Positions 4,101 to 6,760 of a DNA stretch of 6,760 nucleotides are shown here, in pieces. The stretch's first letter is position 1. Every line of letters begins with the position of its first letter. The stretch comes from an archaeon (GTDB lineage Archaea > Aenigmatarchaeota > Aenigmatarchaeia > GW2011-AR5 > GCA-2688965). The notes beneath the pieces were generated by a model. The model was not told where the DNA came from and did not search any database. It worked only from the letters and a program-made list of their open reading frames with translations. The position numbers and the translations under genes were made by a program. The stretch spans positions 1 to 6,760 of the forward strand of contig NZEE01000099.1 in the NCBI GenBank assembly GCA_002688965.1, in the 5' to 3' direction.

Positions 4101-6760
4101 GAGTTAATTGATTCCGGTGCTGGGTGTTGGTATGAAATGACAAATTGGACAGCTGGAATTACTATTATAGGTTTTGCACCAATAGGAGCTGATGTTGAAA
4201 GTTTTTGTTGTCCGGACGGATATGATTATGATGGAAATTATTGTGCATATGGTGGTGGACTTTATGAATGTGCTGGATGTGATGGTATACCTAGCAGTGG
4301 TATAGTCTTTGATGATTGTGAGAAATGTGACGGAGGAGCTAATAATGCATTAGATGGTATTCCAGATGTGTGTCTTGGTCTTCCTATTAGTGAATGTGAA
4401 GGATATGAAAACACTTATAGTTATAAGGATTGTAAGGGAGTATGTTTTGGTAGTGCTTATTTAGATCCGGAGTCAGAAGGAAATAGTTGGAATAATGATA
4501 GTGAAACCGATTATTGTTTAAGTGGTCAAATAAGTAGTACTAACATTTTCGGTCATTGTGTAGGTGGAACATCTGGTAATTTAAAATGTGGACAAGATTG
4601 CGCAGGACATTATGGATATACACCGTGCACAGAAAATGAATTAGATGTTTGTGCTGAAGGATATGGCAGAGGACCAGCTTCTTATGATATTTGTGAATGT
4701 TGCGTTGGAACTGGTACTAGTGAAAGTACACAAAATATAAAAGAAGGATGTTTAGATAAAGTTTGTACTGGACAATCTCCATGTGTACAAAATTATGGTC
4801 AAGATGAATGTGATATGTGTTTTGGTGGAAACTATGAAGGTGACCCAGCTGTTTGGGACGCTGGTGGATATTGTGTTGGAGATCCTCCAACTAATTTAGA
4901 ATGTGATGATATGGGATGTCATGGACTTTGCGGGGGAGCGGACGGAGCCCAATATTATTTGAATTGTTTTAATGAGTGTTCTACTACAGGAGATGGTGAT
5001 GGGTGTGGAGACGATGGATCATGTAGTCCAGGTATAAACGACTTTCCTTATGATGGAACAACACCATCAGGATATTGTAATTGTAATACAGGATATTGGG
5101 CCCAACGATGTGATCAAACATGTCCAGGTTTTGATGAAGAAGACAATAATACAATTTGTAACAGTCATGGAACTTGTGATGATGGTCAGGGCCCATCTAT
5201 CGGTACCGGTGTGTGTACTTGTGATTGTCCAGGAGAAATGGACCATGCTTCTGATTGTTGGTTACCTAATAGTGGTGCTTCGACTGCGTGTACTGAGTTT
5301 TATTGTGATGGAACTCCTGCAGGAGAATGTTTACATGGAGGTCAGTGTGTAGGACCTAATGATTGTGATTGTACTGCTGCGTGGGGATATACGGGAACTT
5401 CATGTCATGAGTTTAATTGCGACACCGTTCTTGGAGAGAGTTGTGAATCTGGCGGCGGGCACGGAACTTGTATAGCACCAAATGAATGTTCTTGTCATGA
5501 TTTTGAAGGAATCCCAACATCAGAATCAGGATTACCAGCTATATGGGTCACAGACACTGTTTCATGTGATACACCAATATGTGATTATACAGATGGTCCA
5601 GGCGGGTGTGTAAATGGTACTTGTAGTTGGCCTGGCGCAGGGCAACATAATATTTGTGAATGTACAAATGACGATTATTGGTGTGGTGATCAGTGTGAGC
5701 TTCCCAAATGCAATGGTGAATGTGAAAATGATTGTGGAGAGGGTAGTTGCGAGAATGGTAGTATCGGGGTTTGTACTTGTCCTACTGGTTTCTATTGCGG
5801 TGATGATTGTGAAATTCCAATGTGCAATAGTCAATGTGGAAATGAAAGTTGTGTGAATGGTGGGGTGTGCACTAGTGCTGGAGGTAATTGTGATTGTTCT
5901 GGTACAAATTATTGCGGTGATACATGTGCAACTCCAATGTGCAATAGTGAATGTGGAGATGTAAGTTGTGTGAATGGTACGTGTACTAATGCAGGAGATA
6001 GTTGTACATGTCAATCTACTTGTGGAGACGGCACTCAACCTTGTTATTCTGGTAATACATGTGCAGTCCCAGTTTGTAATAATGGTGGATGTCTAAATGG
6101 GGGCATATGTTATCTACCAGATACTTGTGATTGTCTCCCGGGATATACAGGTAACAATTGTGAAACTTATAATGCAAATTGCAATATTTCTTGTGATAAT
6201 GGAGGTTGTCCATCTGACCCTAATACTTGTGAGTGTAATGATTACTATTTTCAAGACGAGGCTGGGACAATAATTAGTGGAGTTGGCAACTGTGATTATA
6301 TGTCATGTGCAGGTGTAATTGTATCAGTTGATACCTGGTTAAATGTTAACGATGATAGTAATCCTTGTGCAAATAATGGTGTTTGTAATAATCCTGGTGG
6401 AGATTGTAATTGTAATGATATTGGTTATCATGGTCCTACTTGTAGTTTACCATCTTGTCCATATAGTAGTGACTTAGGTGATGAAAATTGTGGAAATGGG
6501 ACTTGCACTGCTCCGGGTATATGTACCTGTACAAATGAGTATTGGGGACCAGCTGATTCTGGGGGTGAGTCTACATGTTCACTTCCAATATGTAATGGTC
6601 AATATAATAATGCTGGATGTAATGGACACGGAACTTGTACTGGTGGAACAAATACATGTGAATGTTACGGAGGGTATGGGGACTCTAACACTTTTTGTGA
6701 ATTCACAATTTGTGGTGCAATAACTAGTACAACTTCTGATGGGGCAAATACATATTGTGA
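1128..6760 (+). CDS. Giant multidomain Cys-rich surface or virion protein with EGF-like repeats (3' partial, ORF B)
   Basis: The frame is open from ATG 1128 to the right edge, with 1877 complete codons and two leftover bases; the stop is outside the window. ATG 1128 is chosen because it is the first ATG after the in-frame stop at 1107-1109 and lies 9 bases after a weak AAGG. The next in-frame ATG, at 1263, would remove 45 beta-rich residues. Domains in order: unrecognised beta-rich N-terminus, PKD/Ig-like, GCTD motif, lamin-tail-like, long unrecognised Trp-rich part, second GCTD motif, cohesin-like beta-sandwich, CGxC-type repeats, then about 13 EGF-like modules with 89 Cys in the last 585 residues. 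The start MATTLNIYLNEVTF shows no signal peptide, and I saw no membrane segment. Such mosaics usually serve adhesion or structure. A phage fibre or decoration protein, or a bacterial adhesin exported by another route, are both possible. No catalytic motif is seen. Confidence 0.9.
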   Translation, partial: MATTLNIYLNEVTFTNIYTPEVGDVIYFKVDTDTEYSINYYSDSVMVSVFNSPYDYPVGTPPPVPHSWRIQRGDEVLTDAVTATAYGDSADQCETNNCWINQYGQLNWVTIYDLAFTVDTGGVTSTIDSISLSGDGYLYTDIARNLTVTGHGNDTYSGPGGGIITGYQISEIPGVLDAITRTDLSLANGEEFTETINIPAFGPSCDVCGTHTLTLTVTDSQGDTAPSTSQFTIPQGIYGCTDPEGGGYNQDATRSDSSCTYGVPPCDVAISEFFLNPVTPDGIERCITSGAICIPQWIELVNLTDNNIDLSNYHIQVINPYLSEDYLDITSPLSGNGGNICIAPPFSDYGAFNDGFLKTSNDAVLNTTIYSKASWENEEEYLTTWYCNLNNTYYYGNQDCVDNSDCNECIQTEHHGRFMVISNRMSPEWYDGGYARRSSQNCGAFTSADSGFPISFGDWVHDRDAGTLESVKKKLNIAYTDFFITDGIEGGYCGDEPWNTVNNYLNDNIIPSSKGDSYIVLWDGNPLDGGQMECVLCIDTNFANTATAVDGSSFEFNTATALVSHDNSHFYQPDVWVGINEDGEGGEIFYAGSECNGGDCGEYQIKYGSAISQIFNNLGPTNFGWPPGWYPGGMEEGEWFFLGPDIFDLSQACITDGGAPQECNFSTDTNYNYGTPFDVNVSIYNPSVINTDCPAQPCFCTNYQAINYICKLPPYNTNLDICPEGENTIGLPQQLIVEYTANCQYDFITGCTDTLALNYYCLSGSDWYCDGNEILENCCINVNEDGVCDGTCDDGTTCVSNDECTGSCTASLVSCVQDNDTCEYDTEIYFNNVNRGSKSFDVWLNSSFPVSAVETIRIVGVRSVIVSTAGGGASSWSVSSITVDMDGDVPTTVIDIDKGAAPNIPAGPYKLFTVYYCYPEDDCSGEHPYDVITGTITLVSNGLTFEDGSVPINLVFDDTMQVDCGLNPYQEDDPRYFKDACGYCHDANTDNELIDSGAGCWYEMTNWTAGITIIGFAPIGADVESFCCPDGYDYDGNYCAYGGGLYECAGCDGIPSSGIVFDDCEKCDGGANNALDGIPDVCLGLPISECEGYENTYSYKDCKGVCFGSAYLDPESEGNSWNNDSETDYCLSGQISSTNIFGHCVGGTSGNLKCGQDCAGHYGYTPCTENELDVCAEGYGRGPASYDICECCVGTGTSESTQNIKEGCLDKVCTGQSPCVQNYGQDECDMCFGGNYEGDPAVWDAGGYCVGDPPTNLECDDMGCHGLCGGADGAQYYLNCFNECSTTGDGDGCGDDGSCSPGINDFPYDGTTPSGYCNCNTGYWAQRCDQTCPGFDEEDNNTICNSHGTCDDGQGPSIGTGVCTCDCPGEMDHASDCWLPNSGASTACTEFYCDGTPAGECLHGGQCVGPNDCDCTAAWGYTGTSCHEFNCDTVLGESCESGGGHGTCIAPNECSCHDFEGIPTSESGLPAIWVTDTVSCDTPICDYTDGPGGCVNGTCSWPGAGQHNICECTNDDYWCGDQCELPKCNGECENDCGEGSCENGSIGVCTCPTGFYCGDDCEIPMCNSQCGNESCVNGGVCTSAGGNCDCSGTNYCGDTCATPMCNSECGDVSCVNGTCTNAGDSCTCQSTCGDGTQPCYSGNTCAVPVCNNGGCLNGGICYLPDTCDCLPGYTGNNCETYNANCNISCDNGGCPSDPNTCECNDYYFQDEAGTIISGVGNCDYMSCAGVIVSVDTWLNVNDDSNPCANNGVCNNPGGDCNCNDIGYHGPTCSLPSCPYSSDLGDENCGNGTCTAPGICTCTNEYWGPADSGGESTCSLPICNGQYNNAGCNGHGTCTGGTNTCECYGGYGDSNTFCEFTICGAITSTTSDGANTYC
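1140..1155. repeat. 16-base perfect AT palindrome at the ORF A/ORF B junction
   Basis: TTAAATATATATTTAA is identical to its own reverse complement and starts one base before the ORF A stop codon. It is all A and T, so any hairpin would be weak, and there is no GC stem or U-tract to call it a terminator. It also codes for ORF B residues around LNIYLN. In an AT-rich genome such a palindrome can arise by chance. Confidence 0.5.
1503..1829 (+). other. PKD/Ig-like beta-sandwich domain in ORF B
   Basis: Residues about 126-234 alternate polar and hydrophobic residues in strand-like runs and end with THTLTLTVTDSQGDTAPS, the typical last-strand signature of PKD and Ig-like domains (x-L-T-V-T-D-x-x-G). 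A C-x-x-C pair (CDVC) sits just before it. These domains act as spacers or binding modules in surface and phage tail proteins. The boundary is approximate, and a bacterial Ig-like fold is the alternative to PKD. Confidence 0.5.
1842..1910 (+). other. GCTD...DxSCTY motif 1 in ORF B
   Basis: Residues 239-261 read GCTDPEGGGYNQDATRSDSS then CTY. This matches the short repeat I know as G-C-(T/M)-D-x-x-A-x-N-Y-(N/D)-x-x-A-x-x-D-D-G-S-C-x-Y, which is common in secreted marine bacterial proteins and in some marine phage proteins. Here the usual A-x-N before Tyr is replaced by Gly residues, while the two Cys and the Asp are kept. It links the PKD-like domain to the lamin-tail-like domain. Its role is unknown; a disulphide-closed linker is likely. 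Confidence 0.65.
1929..2240 (+). other. Lamin-tail-like (LTD) domain in ORF B
   Basis: Residues about 268-371 begin VAISEFFLNPV and continue QWIELVNLTDNNIDLSNYHI. This is the pattern of the lamin tail domain family (Pfam LTD): I-(S/N)-E-(hydrophobic)..NP, then (E/Q)WIEL.N.....DLS.(W/Y).(I/L). Trp297 and Glu299 fall in the conserved WIE core. A Cys pair in the loop between the first two strands (ERCITSGAICIP) is an addition I do not expect in the standard domain. In bacteria LTDs occur in secreted nucleases and surface proteins as an accessory Ig-fold. The C-terminal edge is uncertain and may run further, to about nt 2400. Confidence 0.55.
2241..3374 (+). other. Unrecognised Trp/Tyr-rich middle region of ORF B
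   Basis: Residues about 372-749 match nothing I recognise. The region has scattered Cys pairs (CVDNSDCNEC, CVLC, CNGGDC, CFC) and aromatic, Gly-rich stretches such as GWPPGWYPGGMEEGEWFF. It is less Cys-dense than the C-terminal half and probably folds into one or two globular domains. Part of it (RFMVISNRMSPEWY) could belong to an extended or second lamin-tail-like fold, but I cannot show this. A 14-base direct repeat (2757-2770 and 2796-2809) encodes NTATA twice. Confidence 0.4.
3375..3410 (+). other. GCTD motif 2 in ORF B
   Basis: Residues 750-761, GCTDTLALNYYC, keep the start of the GCTDxxAxNY motif, and better than motif 1 (A-L-N-Y present). The usual A-x-x-D-D-G-S-C end is replaced by a different Cys-rich run, which includes CINVNEDGVCDGTC at about residues 779-792 with the Asn/Asp spacing of Ca-binding loops. 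It marks the border between the unrecognised middle region and the cohesin-like domain. Confidence 0.5.
3600..4019 (+). other. Cohesin-like beta-sandwich domain (tentative) in ORF B
   Basis: Residues about 823-964 form a long Cys-poor, beta-rich stretch between Cys-rich regions. Strand-like runs include SFDVWLNSSFPVSAVETIRI, a Gly/Ser-rich centre, IPAGPYKLFTVYY and DVITGTITLVSNGL. The order (a 'special meaning of a difference' strand, then a small-residue loop, then I-P-A-G-x-x-x-L-x-x-(F/L) followed by an acidic insert) resembles cohesin-type domains seen in marine secreted proteins, where the phrase IPAG.G.L is common. No typical dockerin is seen in the window. The call rests on pattern memory alone; a generic Ig-like sandwich is the alternative. 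Confidence 0.35.
4068..5003 (+). other. CGxC / CxGG-type Cys-rich repeat region of ORF B
   Basis: From residue 981 onward, short Cys units recur: DACGYC, ECAGCDG, DDCEKCDGG, DCKGVCFG, DECDMCFGG and GCHGLCGGADG. They resemble degenerate copies of the D-(E/D)-C-G-V-C-G-G-D/N-G repeat that often follows GCTD motifs in marine secreted proteins. Spacing is irregular (about 12 to 105 residues) and the inserts are unlike each other, so the array is old or diverged. One hydrophobic insert (NWTAGITIIGFAPIGADV, around nt 4143-4196) is too short and polar-flanked to call a membrane segment. The region leads straight into the EGF-like array. Confidence 0.55.
5004..6698 (+). repeat. Array of about 13 EGF-like modules in ORF B
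   Basis: From residue 1293 nearly every module reads C-x(n)-C-x-x-(N/H)-G-x-C-x(n)-C-x-C-x(n)-C, the EGF-like (teneurin/tenascin style) pattern. The clearest is nt 6075-6161: CNNGGCLNGGIC followed by CDCLPGYTGNNC. Others include CNSHGTCDDG (about 5157), CLHGGQC (5328), CANNGVC (6366) and CNGHGTC (6618). The last 585 residues, running to the right edge, contain 89 Cys (79 TGT and 10 TGC codons), one Lys and one Arg. EGF arrays give long, disulphide-stiffened, protease-resistant stalks and often bind Ca or partner proteins. The array runs to or past the edge of the window. Module count depends on where boundaries are drawn. Confidence 0.8.
5676..5978 (+). repeat. Tandem 117-base (39-residue) EGF-like units, two nearly alike
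   Basis: The units start with YWCGDQC (5676), YCGDDC (5793) and YCGDTC (5910), each exactly 117 bases apart. Bases 5793-5861 and 5910-5978 differ at 8 of 69 positions by my count, and the last 45 bases at only 3. The shared protein pattern is YCGDxCxxPMCNSxCGxxSCVNG. The first unit is clearly more diverged and has small internal indels. This is a recent duplication inside the EGF array, by recombination or slippage; an assembly collapse or expansion here is also possible. Confidence 0.8.

Noticed and set aside
4143..4196. Membrane segment around NWTAGITIIGFAPIGADV
   Set aside because: The hydrophobic core is too short and is interrupted by Thr, Pro and Asp; it sits between Cys-rich extracellular-type repeats.
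5793..5978. CRISPR array or diversity-generating retroelement variable repeat
   Set aside because: The repeats are coding, 117 bases long and directly adjacent, without spacers. Differences are not confined to adenines, and no reverse transcriptase or lectin-fold target is in the window.
5562..6038. Open frame of 158 codons on the - strand
   Set aside because: It lies wholly opposite the EGF array. Its Thr/Ile/Ser-rich repeats (TIHTT, TIAHW) are the reverse complement of the TGT- and AAT-rich EGF codons and repeat with the same 117-base period, so it is a shadow.
5004..6760. Eukaryotic gene or giant-virus origin because of the EGF array
   Set aside because: No intron-like breaks are seen over 5.6 kb, and the overlapping start with an AAGG is prokaryotic in style. 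EGF-like modules with GCTD/CGG repeats also occur in marine prokaryotic proteins. A giant virus is not fully excluded.

Overview
The window holds two large protein-coding genes on the + strand and essentially nothing else. Gene A (ORF A) is cut by the left edge and ends with TAA at 1141-1143. Gene B (ORF B) starts at ATG 1128, overlaps gene A by 16 bases in a different frame, and stays open to the right edge, giving 1877 complete codons without a stop. No gap is longer than a few bases, and I found no RNA gene, CRISPR array, insertion sequence or terminator. The other open frames, including a 158-codon one on the - strand at 5562-6038, are shadows of these two genes.

Both proteins look extracellular or virion-exposed in composition. 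They are rich in Cys, Asn, Asp, Gly, Thr and Tyr and very poor in Lys and Arg. ORF A is a Cys-rich repeat region (residues 1-241, 23 Cys) followed by a Cys-poor C-terminal domain. ORF B reads, in order: an unrecognised beta-rich N-terminus (1-125), a PKD/Ig-like domain (about 126-234), a GCTD..SC motif (239-261), a lamin-tail-like domain (about 268-371), a long unrecognised Trp/Tyr-rich part (about 372-750), a second GCTD motif (750-761), a Ca-binding-like Cys stretch, a cohesin-like beta-sandwich (about 823-964), a CxxC/CGG-type Cys-rich region (about 965-1292), and about 13 EGF-like modules (1293 to the edge). These domain names come from motif reading, not from a search.

The base composition is AT-rich (by eye, roughly 35-40% GC). 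Close gene packing with an overlapping start and a weak Shine-Dalgarno-like AAGG points to a prokaryote or its virus rather than a eukaryote. The GCTD..SC motif and the CGxC/CGG repeats are familiar to me from marine bacteria (Bacteroidota, Marinimicrobia and similar) and from marine phage contigs. ORF B has no signal peptide. This fits a virion surface or fibre protein released by lysis better than a Sec-exported adhesin, but no phage hallmark gene is in the window, so the source stays open.

A likely reading is a translationally coupled pair encoding two parts of one large surface or adhesion structure. The pairing is inferred from overlap, shared composition and shared Cys-rich character. 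No enzymatic activity is visible in either protein.
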